The notes below the pieces were generated by a model, which was not told where the DNA came from, searched no databases, and worked only from the letters and a program-made list of their open reading frames with translations. The translations under genes were made by a program, and so were the position numbers. From Cercophora sp. LCS_1 (taxonomy: Eukaryota; Ascomycota; Sordariomycetes; Sordariales; Lasiosphaeriaceae), in assembly GCA_036250225.1 (NCBI GenBank), contig JAPZLL010000031.1, positions 186,001-250,000 on the forward strand: a DNA stretch of 64,000 nt. Reading direction: 5' to 3'. Each line of letters opens with the position of its first letter. Position 1 is the stretch's first letter. This document shows, in pieces, positions 23,312 through 36,322 of the stretch.

Positions 23312-25061
23312 GGTGGGGGTTTGGATGGCGGGGTTGTTTGGGATGGTCTTTTGCTTGGTTTTTCGTGTGTTGCTAGCACGGTGAAAATTTCAAACTAGAG
23401 TGAATCGGTGGTGTTTCGAAATCGGGAATTATATATTCAGAATGAGGTAAACGACGTGGTTGCTTTGTGGCTGTCCTTGATATTCACCTGAATGTGAATT
23501 GGTTGCCCAAATCTACAACTTTTGATGATTCCCAATTCGGATTTCGAAATTCTTTAGCACCCTCGACTGTTCAGGAATGTTCTATCCTGAATAGGCTAAG
23601 CGTCCCTTCACGTGAGAGCCATCTGAACTTCCCCCTCGTCTGCAGCCCCTGAAATATGCGGCAAAATTATATCTGACGTGTCAATGCTATTCACTTTCTC
23701 ACATATTACGAGTTGAAGCAAATATAAAACTAGCGGATCATCAGAAGCCAGACGATGGGGGCCGACCGATAGAAACCGACCATTTGCCCGGAGACTTTCT
23801 TCGCGATGCCTCCGGTCCGGGGGCACGGGTTCAACAGTTTTCTGTGGTCTGTGCGATTATTACCCCTCCTAAACCTCAGCACAGGGAAAAAAAAAAGTGG
23901 GAAGCTGCCCCACCTTACCCCTCGGTTGTCCCCCTTTTGCGCAAGCAGATCTAGGGAATAGCTTCAACAAGTGTCACCTCCATCCACAGGGACACCGCCG
24001 GGGCTGTAAAAGTTTATTTCACTCAGACTGAGTTAAGCACTTCCAGCTTGCAGTAGTCTCTGATAGAGAGGCTTGACAGGTTTTCCACACGTGCATCAAC
24101 CTAGCACGGACTTAGTATCCATCGGCTCTCAGTCAGCTGCAGATGGATGCTTGCTGGCTCAAAACCGCTCCCTTATCGGTAAACTGGTTGTGAAAGCCGA
24201 TCCTGCAAAGGCAGTTATCAAGGCTGCCGTCAATAAGTTCCATGTTTGGGAGTTTGTTTCAAAACTGCTTTCCGATCGAGAGGGGCGCCCCCGGCGTGTA
24301 TACGTACACCTGTGATGCCAACTTGAAGAAGGTCCGATGCTGGTCATGGTGCCTGCTTGGCGCACATTTCTCCCGATGATGCTGGCGTCGAAACCAGAGG
24401 CGAAGGGCACACGTCAGCTGCTGATACTCGGCCGGTAGTGTTATCGTTGATGCCTCAACTAAGCGTAACTGGGATGCCAAGACATCCACAAGATCATCTC
24501 AAGGTAAAAAAGACCGTTGCCTGACTGCCAAATTGTCTGGGGAATATGGGAAGGTGATGTCGGTAGCTCCCAGCCACGCTGAGTGACGAGCTGTGGCCAA
24601 CCCAACCTCATTGAAGAGGATTTTGATGCAGCTTGGTGAGGAAAAGGCGACCCGATTTGTGAAAGCGGCAAGCAGATCCCTTGTTTCTCCCAAATTAGGC
24701 GGTCTCGCCTGCCCACAGACGAACCCACCAGCCCGCCGACAGCCCACCGCCACAGTCTGCCCGCTGCGCTCACTGAGCACCAGTTGGCTTCTGCTTTCCT
24801 GTGACATCGCCGCAGGGGACCCAACCTTTCCTTCCTTCTCCTCCGCACATCATCCATCCCCCTCGTCGACCCAAAGACCTACCTTAAATCCACCTCCCCT
24901 TTCCAACCTCGCGCCAAACCCAACCCCGAATTTTTCTCTTCCTCCCCTTTGCCTCTGTCTCAGCCCTCACTCTGACGATCCCGGAATCGCGTGAGCTTGG
25001 ATTTATTCATTTTCCCTATCGAAAAAAGTCGCTTTCCACCAACCGCTTCTAATCTATCACA
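23312..25061. promoter_or_regulatory. divergent fes1/actin upstream region
   Basis: This 1.75-kb region separates fes1 and act1, divergently transcribed. The part next to fes1 has A/T-rich patches and the heat-shock element at 23570. The part next to actin is strongly C/T-rich from about 24820 to 25055 (clusters such as ctttccttccttctcctcc), as is common upstream of highly expressed fungal genes. No additional gene is supported. Confidence 0.6.
23570..23582. promoter_or_regulatory. heat-shock element, TTCnnGAAnnTTC
   Basis: The sequence ttcaggaatgttc is an exact three-unit inverted array TTC-2-GAA-2-TTC, the binding pattern of trimeric Hsf1. It lies 259 bp upstream of the fes1 start codon and about 1.5 kb from actin. 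A further GAA follows eight bases later (tatcctgaa), at imperfect spacing. Confidence 0.7.
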
Positions 25062-26637
<1,576 letters not shown>

Positions 26638-26693
26638 GTGAGTGCATCTTCTGACTGGTCTTGTACCAACATGGACTGACTCGACGTGACTAG
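26638..26693 (+). other. probable 3'UTR intron of actin, directly after the stop
   Basis: The base after the actin stop begins gtgagt. A branch-like actgac and the acceptor gactag follow, giving a 56-nt intron of the same size as others in the window. This is inferred from splice signals only. Confidence 0.5.
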
Positions 26694-27123
26694 GCCATTA
26701 ATTGGACAATTCCGGAATCGTCACGAGCCAATGCCGACTTCGACTATATCAGCTACGTCATGGGACCACTTTGGCATCGCGCATGTATCTCCTGATGGAG
26801 TCTCATATTTACGAAAAGTTTTGGCCCTGATCAAGGATTGGTGGGCGTCTTTTCTCCGTTTGGAAGAGACAAGGACCGGTTATTTCCTTGGCGGGCGGAT
26901 GCGAGTGCGTGGGCTGGCGCAGGGCAACGTAGGCTGAGGTTCATCATACACTTTTTTACTCACTGTTTTTTTGCGTCCTACCGAGCCTGTTGTGGTTGAA
27001 ATGGTACTGCGTTTTCGTAGTTGACGAGGGATTCGTCGAGTGAGTGTTTAGAGCCGGACGGGATCAACATCAAAAATGTTATACCGCCCACAGATTTGGA
27101 CCCCTTTTTACGTGATGACATGA
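26694..27123. other. intergenic between convergent act1 and the release-factor gene
   Basis: These 430 bases contain the rest of the actin 3' UTR and the 3' flank of the minus-strand gene. No coding signal is seen. Confidence 0.6.
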
Positions 27124-27701
27124 CTACGATGGGTGGTCCTCGGGCTTGTTCTCCGAGCTCTCTTCTTCTTCTGCCTTATCCTCAGCCAGCTTCCGATACT
27201 TCCTACGAGCCTTCTTCGCGGCGCTATCATAACGCTTCTTCTTGACATCACCAACGATAGCGGTTCTGCTTTTGTCTCCGTTGACAAGCTCGTCGAGCCT
27301 CACGGCCAAAAGGTCCCTGGCTGTCTTGCGGTTCTGGTCCCGCGAACGCGTCGCCTGGCATTTGACGACTATGCCGGTTGGGATATGCTTGAGTTGGACG
27401 GCGGAGTTGGTTTTGTTCTGGTCAGTTTTCAGTCAGCGACGCAGGAATCGTTTGTCGAATCAGTCTGAGAATATACAATCTTTTGGCCACCCGGGCCGCT
27501 GCCTTTGAGAAAGCTCTCTTCAATCTCTTCTTCCGGCGGCGGCTTCGGTCGAGGAGGCATCTGCTTCGCAGGTCGGATTGTCGACGTGACAAAGTGTGCC
27601 GCTACCTTGGGCCCAGCACCGGGGAAAGTGACATTGCGCCCTCGAGAAAGGTTTGGGGCAAAGGCGCCCTTGGTCGCACGGAGAGCAGAGCGCAAGTTCA
27701 T
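27124..27701 (-). CDS. mitochondrial GGQ release-factor-like protein (Rso55/mtRF-R type)
   Basis: Two exons, 27701-27477 and 27417-27124, with a 59-nt intron give 172 residues. The domain III motif [20 protein letters not shown] spans the splice junction at residue 75. The GGQ (residues 71-73) is the peptidyl-tRNA hydrolysis motif of class I release factors. The codon-recognition domain is absent, as in C12orf65/mtRF-R and yeast Rso55, which rescue stalled mitoribosomes. The C-terminus is Lys/Arg-rich with [19 protein letters not shown], then an acidic tail. I chose the start at [17 protein letters not shown] because it looks like a mitochondrial presequence. The frame is open 85 codons further upstream, but that part is a Pro/Cys/Arg repeat and probably leader. 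Confidence 0.87.
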
Positions 27702-28112
27702 GTCATGATTGTTCCACTGGAAAGTCCAGGCGACTGCTTTGCTTTCGCTGTCGCCTGGACGAATTCGGGACGTGAGGTGCGGAAAGTGGGGCGGTCGATT
27801 GCCCAATGGTGGGTCGGACCGGCAGTTCCGGGGTTCGCAATTTCGGGGTCGGCAGATTCGGGGGCAGGGACAATCGCGGTAAGGTCCAGGCCAGGCCGCA
27901 TGGAAATTTGGCAGAACAGGAGACAACCGTGTCGCTTGTCCGAACGATTTTGACAAGGCAACGACTCTCGCCGCAGTTCTTTTTACGACGTCACACTCTG
28001 CATTGTGCCAGCGGTGGTCCTCTGGTTGAAAACTGTCCCAGCGCGATCGCGAAAACCCGAAGAAAGTCGCCAGCCAGCCCTTGAATCATCGGCACACAAG
28101 CCGGTCGCCAAC
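27702..28112. promoter_or_regulatory. shared divergent promoter (GGQ protein / SPT small subunit)
   Basis: This 411-bp region lies between two divergent starts. A G/C-rich imperfect repeat around 27820-27865 (units like ccggcagttccgg and gttcgcaatttcggggtcgg) occupies the part upstream of the release-factor gene. Confidence 0.5.
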
Positions 28113-28498
28113 ATGTCGTCGTATCTCGAGTCCTTTAGCAAATGGATCCAGCTCAAGATCTACCAGCTGGAGGTGACGTACAGCGTCTACATCTTTACTC
28201 CGATTGAGAAGTTTATCTTTTGTACGCGCTCTGGTTGTCTTGGTTTGCCCGGTTATCCTAGTTGCTAATTGATGACTCCAATAAAAAAAAAACAGACTCG
28301 GTGCTCTTTCTCCTCATTAGCCTGACTTTCATCGCGACCGTTCTCTACCTCCCGCATCACATCCAGTTCATTCTCAACCGGGCGTGGTTCTACATGCACG
28401 GCGATGCCCCCGAGCTCGGAAAGGCTGCAGTACAAAGCCTTGCGTCGACAACTGGCAAGGTTGCAGAAGCGACAGCAGGTCTGGTTCGGGAACTCTAA
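28113..28498 (+). CDS. small subunit of serine palmitoyltransferase (ssSPT/Tsc3-like)
   Basis: Two exons, 28113-28221 and 28296-28498, give 103 residues. The spliced sequence reads IYQLEVTYSVYIFTPIEKFI then a hydrophobic segment and YLPHHIQFIL. That matches the layout of the DUF3317/ssSPT family: an aromatic amphipathic lead-in, one or two membrane spans, then a P-x-H-I motif. Such subunits bind and activate the ER serine palmitoyltransferase and influence acyl-CoA choice in the first step of sphingolipid synthesis. The C-terminal 40 residues are hydrophilic and Ala-rich. The intron acceptor is preceded by an A-rich run rather than pyrimidines, which is unusual. Confidence 0.85.
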
Positions 28499-28853
28499 AC
28501 CGGCCACTCGTGATGGGTTAAAGGAACCCCAATACCCGATTGTATATGTTTGGGGTGCTCCCCATGTCCATACCTGAAGAGGGATTGTAGATTTACTTTG
28601 CCGGGATGCGAAGAGGAGGGGTCGATGTTTGGTGTTATGAAGGGGTTGCATATGAACAGGATGGCGGGCCGAGGGTTGGTGATTTGGGATTGTGTTCGCT
28701 GTTGGGCATGTGTCTCTGAGTTTGGACTGCGGAGCACACTGGCGTTGGGCGGTAATCTTGAAGTTTGGAAGAGCATAGACATACAGCCCGATTCTGGGTC
28801 ACATAATAACGTTAATCATTCTGACATGACTTTTTGGTTTCCTATATTTACCC
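28499..28853. other. intergenic between convergent genes
   Basis: These 355 bases hold the 3' flanks of the ssSPT and elp2 genes. No feature is seen. Confidence 0.6.
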
Positions 28854-31358
28854 TCAGAAGGTAATGGTGTATATTCTCAACGATCCGTCCTCTCCGGCCA
28901 CGGCAAGCTCTCTTGCCTTGCCTGTCCTCCCTTCGATCACCGGTCTCCAGGCAAGTTGAAGAACCGCCTTCGGCAACCAGAGCTCCTCACTTATCGGTAC
29001 CTCCTTTACTATTTCAACTTGCTCGCCGAACTTGACAAGCAATGCCACCAACCTCCCTGATTCTGTCCCAACGGCAAGGAGTGCCGTCCCGTTTTCGTCC
29101 TGTCCATCAGAAAAGTCAAGCGCCGTAACAGCATGCTCTTGAGGCACCGCTAACCCCAGCTCAAAATCCTGGCTCCCCTTAACCCAGATTTTGACCTGCT
29201 TGTCCCTTCCGGCCGTTGCGAAGGCGTCCCCAACGCTGGTGGGTGCCCAGACTGCATCTAGGATCATGCGCGAATGCCCCTTTTGGTTCGACTGTTTCAA
29301 CTCGTAGCTAACGTCCTCCCTTTGCTGTCGCTCAAAAACTGCCCACTGCCGATCGCGCCCAACACTCAGCAGATACTTGTCATCTCCAGAGAACCGCAGC
29401 CTTGTCACGGTCAATGAGTGCGCGGTCAGAGGCGGCCTCACTTCGGTCCACTTTGGGGCCGTCTCAAAAAGCCTAACGACAGCATGGTTCAGGCTGCTTG
29501 CGCGGCAGGCGCTCGCGATAAGACGCCCGTCATGGCTCGATGCGAGACAAGATAGCTCGTAGCCGTGTCCGTAGAGCTTCTCGACCTCAGGCCAGAGGGT
29601 ATGGCGGCTGAGGGACTCCTCGTAGGGAGGGTGGTCGATATCGAGTGCGGAGCGACGGATGGCAGAGGCTGGGTCTAGCGCAGTACGGTCGTTGTTTGTG
29701 GACTCGGGGAGGGGCGCATCGTCGTCGATGACGTCGATTGCCTTGTTGGAGAGGCCAAGGACTGGCATGTTTGCTGCGTCCGGAAGGGAGCTATCGAGGG
29801 AAGGGGAGGGGGGCAGAGCAGATGTAAGGCGTTGGAGCATGTGGGCGACGGCTTTGGGGGTGGTGAAAACACGCATGAGCTTTTCGTCGGCACCGGAGAC
29901 GAAGGAGGTGGAAGAAAGCCAGTCAATGCAGTTGAGGTCGTAGCCGTGAATCTGTGGCCGGCTCAGCTCATGCCAAGTAGAATCTGCGACCCATTCGCCG
30001 TGGAGGCGGGTGGTTTGGTCAGAGCTGGTTGACAGGAGGTAGGCTCCGTTATGGGACCACGAGATACCCGTCACCGCGCGGGTGTGGCCCGATACAGCGT
30101 AGTTTTGCTTCCAGGCATCAGCGTCGGAATCGTAGTCCCAACGCCGCCAGCTACCAGTGCGACCGAGGGTGATGACACCATTTCCCAAGGGAGACCAAAG
30201 GCCGATCCAGAAACCGCCAATACTCCCTGTAGCCGTTGTGGCGCCCTTTTCGCGACTGACTTCGCCAAGTCTCGCGATCGTGATCCAAATGCCAGACTCG
30301 GGGTCAGACTCCCAGATGGATAGAGAGTTATCGGCGGAGGCAGAGAGGAGCTGGAGTTTCTTGTCCCCGGTGGGGGACCACCTGGCGTTGTAGATCCAGT
30401 CCTCATGCCCCAGGAGAAGAGCCTCGAACATGATACAACACTTCTCGCCTCCGACGTTCAGCTTGTGGATTTTGTTACCAGGCATCATGGCATCCACGGC
30501 CATGTTGACGCCTACGGCACTCAACGCCGACAGCGCTGTTCCCTTGTGTATCCGCCAGAGACGAATGTACTTGTCCTGGCTCGCCGAGGCAAGCAGCAAA
30601 TCGCTGCCTTCGACCCCTGGTTTTTCCTGCGCAAAATCCAACGACCGGACCCAGTTCTCGTGTCCGGAAAGGGTAGCCTGAAGAGAGAACTCCAATGAGG
30701 CATCATCCCGTGGGATGGCCGCTGCAAAGAGTTGGACCACGCTTGTGGTACCGGCTACCGCGAGCAAGATGGCTTTCCCATCATCACCCAACCAACTCAG
30801 AGCCATCGCCAGTGGGAAGTAGCCCTTAACTGTTCTGACTGTCTGGACGAGAGTGGTCTCTCCGGACGAGTCGAGGGTCCACACCTTGACAGTGGCATCG
30901 GCAGCCCCTGAGACGAAGATGCGTCGGTTGCTCTCTCCTTTCGGCTCACTCTTGAGGGCCGCTATGCAGTTGATCGGCGCCGTATGGCCCTCAAGAGTCT
31001 GAATACAAGCCGCTGTTCCGAGATTAGGATCCCATGACCATACTTTGAGCGTCTTGTCGTCTCCACCGGTAACGAGAAGGGTTGACTTCCCGCCGGGCAG
31101 CCTGGGCAAGAACTTGACGGCTCTGACGTGGGCTGTGTGGCCACTCAGAATACGAGTAATGCCTTGAGTATCCTGTAAGCGTGTTAGTTGGTGGGACCAG
31201 ACGTGCAACTAAAGAAGGTGTGAGCTTACGGCGGGATTCCAGATACAGACATTGCAGTCGGCGCCGAAGGCAACGATGCCATCATCTCCCCAGTCGGCCG
31301 CTGCAGAGTATCGGTTTGCGCCAGCTGAAAAGTAGCAGCTTACGGCACTTGTGGCCAT
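28854..31358 (-). CDS. elp2: Elongator complex subunit 2, WD40 protein
   Basis: Two exons, 31358-31230 and 31172-28854, with a 57-nt intron give 815 residues. The first exon encodes MATSAVSCYFSAGANRYSAA and joins CIWNPA to DTQGITRILSGHTAHVRAV, completing the first WD repeat. Many WD40 repeats run the length of the protein, organised as the two seven-bladed propellers known for Elp2. Elp2 is part of the Elp1-Elp2-Elp3 core, which adds the cm5 group to uridine 34 of tRNAs. Its divergent neighbour urm1 provides sulfur for the s2 group of the same nucleotide. Confidence 0.95.
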
Positions 31359-31906
31359 GATGGGTGATGCTAAGCTGCTCAATTCTTAGCCCGTTTATTT
31401 ATTTATTTTTGGTGCAAGTTGAGCTTCAAGGTCCTATGGCCTCTCTCACTGAAAACATCCCCAGGGTTGAGTCACCGTTTCTGATTGGTTGGTAGCAAAC
31501 TTTGGGAAGATTTTGGGCGCACGTTTAGCGTTGCAACCGCCAAAAGTGGGTCTGTCTGCAGTTTGTTTCCGAGTCCCTTACGACAAATGCTGTGCACCAA
31601 GTTACCGTTCCTCTCGATGTGTTTCAAAACTTAAGGTGCATTTGAAAGGTCTTGGGGCTTTTTATGGGATGATATAACTATTTCAAAGATTTAGGCCCCA
31701 TAGTTACACATTATAATGGGATGGTCCGCTGATTGAGACTGCTTCTAAATGCTCAGTAAAGTTCGGGAACGTAATATCTTGTACGGCATTGCTTTTTCGT
31801 CCCAGGTGTTTGGGACCGTCAGGTCTCAGCTTAGTTTTCTGATCCTCAAGAACCTCACTCAGCGAATGCACCCAACCATCGCAACCTCAAGTTGCTCAGC
31901 TAGGAT
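31359..31906. promoter_or_regulatory. shared divergent promoter of elp2 and urm1
   Basis: This 548-bp region separates the two start codons. It contains a consensus Gcn4/CPC1-type site tgagtca at 31468-31474 and a reversed CCAAT box (attgg) at 31484-31488. An A/T-rich tttatttatttattttt run lies near 31393-31410 beside elp2. Function is inferred from motif match only. Confidence 0.55.
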
Positions 31907-32453
31907 ATGGCCATGATGAGCCCAACGGAGGAACCTCCGATTTCCATCACGGTGGACTTCTCGTAAGTCACTCATTGTTCCTTTTCCCGTCACCCCACGT
32001 TAGGCTTCATCGCGTTCCTGGAGCGTCTGCAGGTCTGGCGGATCGCACTCACCCCGGTCCCACTCCCGAAACCAAGACGAACAGCATTGCTGACTCAATT
32101 ATACTCAGTGGGGGTCTCGAGATGCTCTTTGACAACAAACGTCGTCACTCTCTGTCGATACCTGCCAATGACAAGAACGCCAAGCCCGCCAACATTGCCT
32201 TCCTAATCGAGTATCTCTGCGAGAACGCCATGAAGGATCCCCGGGCAGAGCTCTTCGTGCTGGACGGCCACATGTTCGTTTCCATTTACTAACTTCTCTC
32301 AACTCGGGGTTGTCGGCTAACTGCGCACTGGACAGCCGTCCGGGCATTCTCGTTCTCATCAACGACGCAGACTGGGAGCTCGAGGGCGAAGAAGCCTATG
32401 AGATTCAAGCTGGCGACAACATCCTCTTCGTCTCCACGCTCCACGGTGGCTAG
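31907..32453 (+). CDS. urm1: ubiquitin-related modifier Urm1
   Basis: Three exons, 31907-31962, 32109-32273 and 32336-32453, give 112 residues. Spliced sequence includes [19 protein letters not shown], then [20 protein letters not shown] and the C-terminal FVSTLHGG. The terminal Gly-Gly is the residue pair adenylated and thiocarboxylated by Uba4. Urm1 acts as sulfur carrier for 2-thiolation of wobble uridine in tRNAs for Lys, Glu and Gln, and as a protein modifier. The first intron is long (146 nt) and the second donor is a weak gttcgt. Two other in-frame ATGs lie two and three codons after the chosen start. Confidence 0.94.
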
Positions 32454-34625
32454 AGCTTCTCGCCCCTCAACCTCGACATCTCATGGCCATCGATTCCCTT
32501 GGTGACATATCAGCTTGTGCCAGATGCTGCCGCGCTGAATGCGAGGAGCGCCTCCCAGGCTGACGCGCCACCATCCTCTCTGTTCCACGAGCCCTCCTTG
32601 ACTAAGGCGGCACGCCAAGTGCTGTCGGGGGCGTGTTCACTCAACCCAACGAAGCATCACTCACCATGGGCCTCGATTTCTCAGCAACCTAGGTAGACAG
32701 GCAACAGCGGCACAGCAAATAAACAAGACCACGACCTGCACGTGGACATCGAGCCACCCTTCCTTCCACCAGCAGCCCTCTCTGATGCTCGCGCCCGGTG
32801 CGAACACGTGCGGAGCCAGTCTTTCTTATGCCCTTGCCCCAGAGTCGGACAACGACGAGAGCCGGATTGTCGTGCGTCTCGTCTCGGTGTGGGTGGGGTT
32901 TGATATTCGTCTTGTAGTTGGGTGGTGACCAAACGGGCAAAAATCTATCCCCCTAAATCCAAGGTTGCAACCACGTCCACCTACATTACCTACCTGCATA
33001 ACGGACATCCACCAACAAATTCCCCGGCAAGCCGAATGATCGATCGAGCCCATCTAGATCGGCTTGCCAGCTCACCCAGGCAAACAAAACACACGTATAT
33101 AGACTCCAGGCCACTCGGAGAGGCTGCATTGAATCGAGTCAAATCAGACCGGCGAACCTGCTTCCCACGTGAGGGCCGGCAGCAAAACTTGGTTGGCCTT
33201 GATCACCTCCAAACAGTCTCTAATGCTGCACTGCAAAACGATGAGGTAATTTTGTGGGCCTACCACGATGCTCACTGTCGTACGACAGTCCCAACCGCAG
33301 ACGGACAGGCGGGCGGGCAGTTGACGACCGTGTCATACCCTCAAACCCTTTGATATCCGCCTGGCCCGCCCGCCCATCCGGCGCTGCTGGTCTTCCCACC
33401 ACCTTCTCAGCAGTCGCCTCAACCCCCACCATAAGGTTGTGAGAGACGGCGGACGTCAGGAATGCCCAACCTCAATTTTGGTGTTGGACAGCATCTTGAT
33501 TTGCCTCGGAAATGCGGGATTTTGGTGAACCCACCATGTCTGAGTTGGACAAAAACCTCGTCGTTGCAGACACACCTACCCTCCCTCACCCCCCTTGCTG
33601 CTTTGGGACACAGCACAGCATGCACGCTGGTGGGTCAACACTCAACACCAAGCGTGCCTGGGACACCAGTTTTTGTAACAATACTTGAATTTTGTGTGCG
33701 ATCTTCGCACCCGCCGCTATCTGATTCTCTCCATTCCCGCCAAAAAAAAAAAAAAGAAACACACAGACGCTCTGCTTTATCTTGCGTTGCTTGTAGCAGC
33801 AGCAGTCATCACCGGCTCCAGCATTGACTTGCCAGCCCACTCTGGGCTGAATCTCGCTCTCTAATATGCTGTGCTCTGCCACTCCGTGTTTCCAATCCCC
33901 CGACAAACGCCTGTAAAGATGCTTTCCTTCTCTCTCTCGCCCCTTTCCTCTCCACGGCCCAAAGGGTCTAGAATCTCCTGCTGGCCGAATGCACCGATAT
34001 TCGCCTGGTCCTCTCCCCATATCAGTCTCCCAATGCAAAGCACCATCACCACCAACAATGTCCCGAGCAGCCGAATCCGCCTCATTTATCCCTCTTGCCC
34101 GCTCCGCTGCTTTGTCGCACGCCAAAGAACCGACTACCCAAAGACACAATGCAAGAAAGCAGATAGCAACCTGACAGTGTAGGAGAAAACAGAAAAAGAA
34201 AAACACATATGCCACACAGGTCAGACGCTCTAAAATATGTTGGTATCAATGTGAAATGCGAAAACATGGCATCCTAGTGTCGAATCGCCCCTTTTTTCTC
34301 AATCATCGCGGGTTTCATCCGCCTAGGCCAACGGAAACGGGAAAAGAAACAGACCACAACCAAAGCTTCAAAGCGTTTGGCGGGCTACAACTACAATATG
34401 TATTACCAGAGGGAAAATAACCATGACCAAGCTTGATCTTTGGGGCGCAAAAGCAAAAAACCAACGAGAAATATTCAGACAGCCAATCCATAAAATTGCA
34501 GCGCAGATAGCCCCCCTGACAGGATGTTCGCAAAAGAAATGTGTGTTCATCATAGGCATAAACGTCATAAGAGATATTGGAGAAGAAAAAAGAAGCGATT
34601 CTCACCAGCCAAAGCTAAGGCAAGT
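32454..34625. other. long intergenic stretch between convergent urm1 and zinc-finger gene
   Basis: About 2.2 kb without a credible gene. ORFs on both strands are short and composition-driven. A 14-base A run sits at 33742-33755. The part nearest 34626 probably holds a long 3' UTR of the zinc-finger gene. No RNA gene is recognisable. Confidence 0.5.
33742..33755. repeat. poly-A tract (A14)
   Basis: Uninterrupted run of 14 A in the intergenic stretch downstream of the zinc-finger gene; read on the minus strand it is a T run. Confidence 0.8.
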
Positions 34626-36322
34626 TTAGTACATGGCCCGGTCGCCAAAAGCGAGTTCCCGGTGATGGTCCTCATCGTACATGGGACCGGTGGCTGTCGA
34701 CGCGCTGCTCGTCGCGCTCGAAGCCTCGACGTCAAACATGTCGTAGCTGTGGTGCGAGTCGCGATTGATATTCACCATCAAGCTGGGTCGGCTCATGCTG
34801 TATGCAGCAGGATGGCTGAGGCCGTGGAATGGCAGGGGGTGGTGAGTTGGGTGAGGCGTGTGAAGCTGCGGGAGGCCGTGGGTGATTGTCACGGGAAATT
34901 GCGAAGGCACGGGAATGTTGGGTGTTGATACGGTAGCTGGCGCAATGCAACCAACCTTGCGGTCCTTCCCGCGTCCCTTGATGCCCTTGTTGCTGTTCTT
35001 GTAGAGCGTGATAAAGTACTCCCACAGGTCCTTTTCATCCTCTGTAGCCGTGGTGTAACTGTCGACCGAACGAAACTTTGTGGTCAAGATCCGGATGGTA
35101 TCGACGTGGAATTTGTTTTGGTGGGACTGAGAACAAGTAAGCTCTCTGGTCTGCATGGTCAACGGGCGTCGTGAGGGCTTACCTTGAGATTGCCAAGTTG
35201 GGTGAAGGGCTTGTTGCAATTGTCCAGTCGGCAGATGAATGGCCTCGTCCGATCGTGCGTCTTCATGTGTGCTTTGACGTTTCCACGTTGCGCGAAGCAC
35301 TTGAAGCATCGTGAACACTGGAAGGGCTTCTCCCCTGTGTGACGTCGCTCGTGTGTCTTGAGGTTGCCGAGCTGGGAGAATCCTCGGCCACAGCCAGGGA
35401 GTTTGCAGATCTACCCCAGTTAGCACGGGAATACCAAGATTGACAAGACCACAAGAGGAGATGTCTTACATAAGGCTTGTCACCGGTATGCTTTCGCCGG
35501 TGGATGTCGAGATGGGTCTTTTGGTTGAACTTCATGTCGCACATGTCACAGGGAAACATCCTCTTTTCCTTCTGCTGTTGCTTCGGCTCAGCTCGATCGA
35601 ATGGCGACTCAGGCTGCTCGACCTTGGTTAGCCTTCATAACACTGCTCATTCGCCATGCTACACTACTAACCTGTTCGCACTTCACGTCTTCGGTAGACT
35701 TGCTGATGAACTCGGCCTTTTTGAGAATGGCATCGCTGTCCGCCTTGGCCTGGAGTGCCCTCATGAGAGCGTCAACCTCGGTGTTGAATTCGACCTGGTC
35801 TCCAGTGGAGGGGCTGCTGCTGTTCGTGATGCTCGGGGCTCTCTGCTCCGAAGAAATAGACATTGTGCGAGACATCTGACCCTCGCTCTTGCTCGACGGG
35901 CTTCGGCTTCCGGCGTCGGGGGCTCGACGGCGTGAGATGTCTTGTTGATTCCGGGTCGTTTCGGGCTCTGGCTCAGCAGATATAACTCGCAAGTTTGGCC
36001 GCTCCGGGAGGTGGTGTGGCCCCTCAGTCTTGAAAGTCGAATCCAGAGGGGGCGAGGGCGGGAACGGGTGGTATCCTCCATAGTGGGCAGGCGCTTGATA
36101 TTGCGCGGGCGAGGCGCTGGCGATGACGGCTGTGCTGAGCGGAGCACTGGTGAAGTACGGAGAGCCCAACGCAGGACGTTGAAGAGGAGGCGAGGCCAAC
36201 GGGCGCATGGGCACCTCGTACGGCATCATACCGGAGTCCATCACAACATATTCACCGTTGTGGTGGTGCTGGGGCCAGCGGGCCCAAGGCGCTGGGGCAG
36301 GTGCCTGTGCTGTGAGTGCCAT
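34626..36322 (-). CDS. C2H2 zinc-finger transcription factor, Azf1-like
   Basis: Four exons, 36322-35672, 35622-35470, 35410-35183 and 35126-34626, give 510 residues. Four adjacent C2H2 fingers lie at about residues 242-355, with TGEKP-type linkers (HTGDKPY, HTGEKPF). The order ends with [20 protein letters not shown] and FH, which closely resembles the last finger of yeast Azf1. Introns fall between fingers 1 and 2 and inside finger 4. The N-terminal 215 residues are Pro/Ser/Ala-rich and the C-terminus is His/Pro-rich; both are probably regulatory. The frame is open 28 codons upstream of the chosen ATG and reads like protein (FDCEGLAFPGKTLVTD), so an additional 5' exon is possible. An open stretch at 36792-36601 (MSTPPFEQDLRAAMASQS) could be that exon. 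DNA target and role are unknown. A gene-free region of almost 14 kb lies upstream. Confidence 0.85.

Noticed and set aside
24022..24070. 5S rRNA-like phrase gagttaagcacttcc
   Set aside because: Only about 15 bases resemble 5S rRNA. The rest of the molecule is absent.
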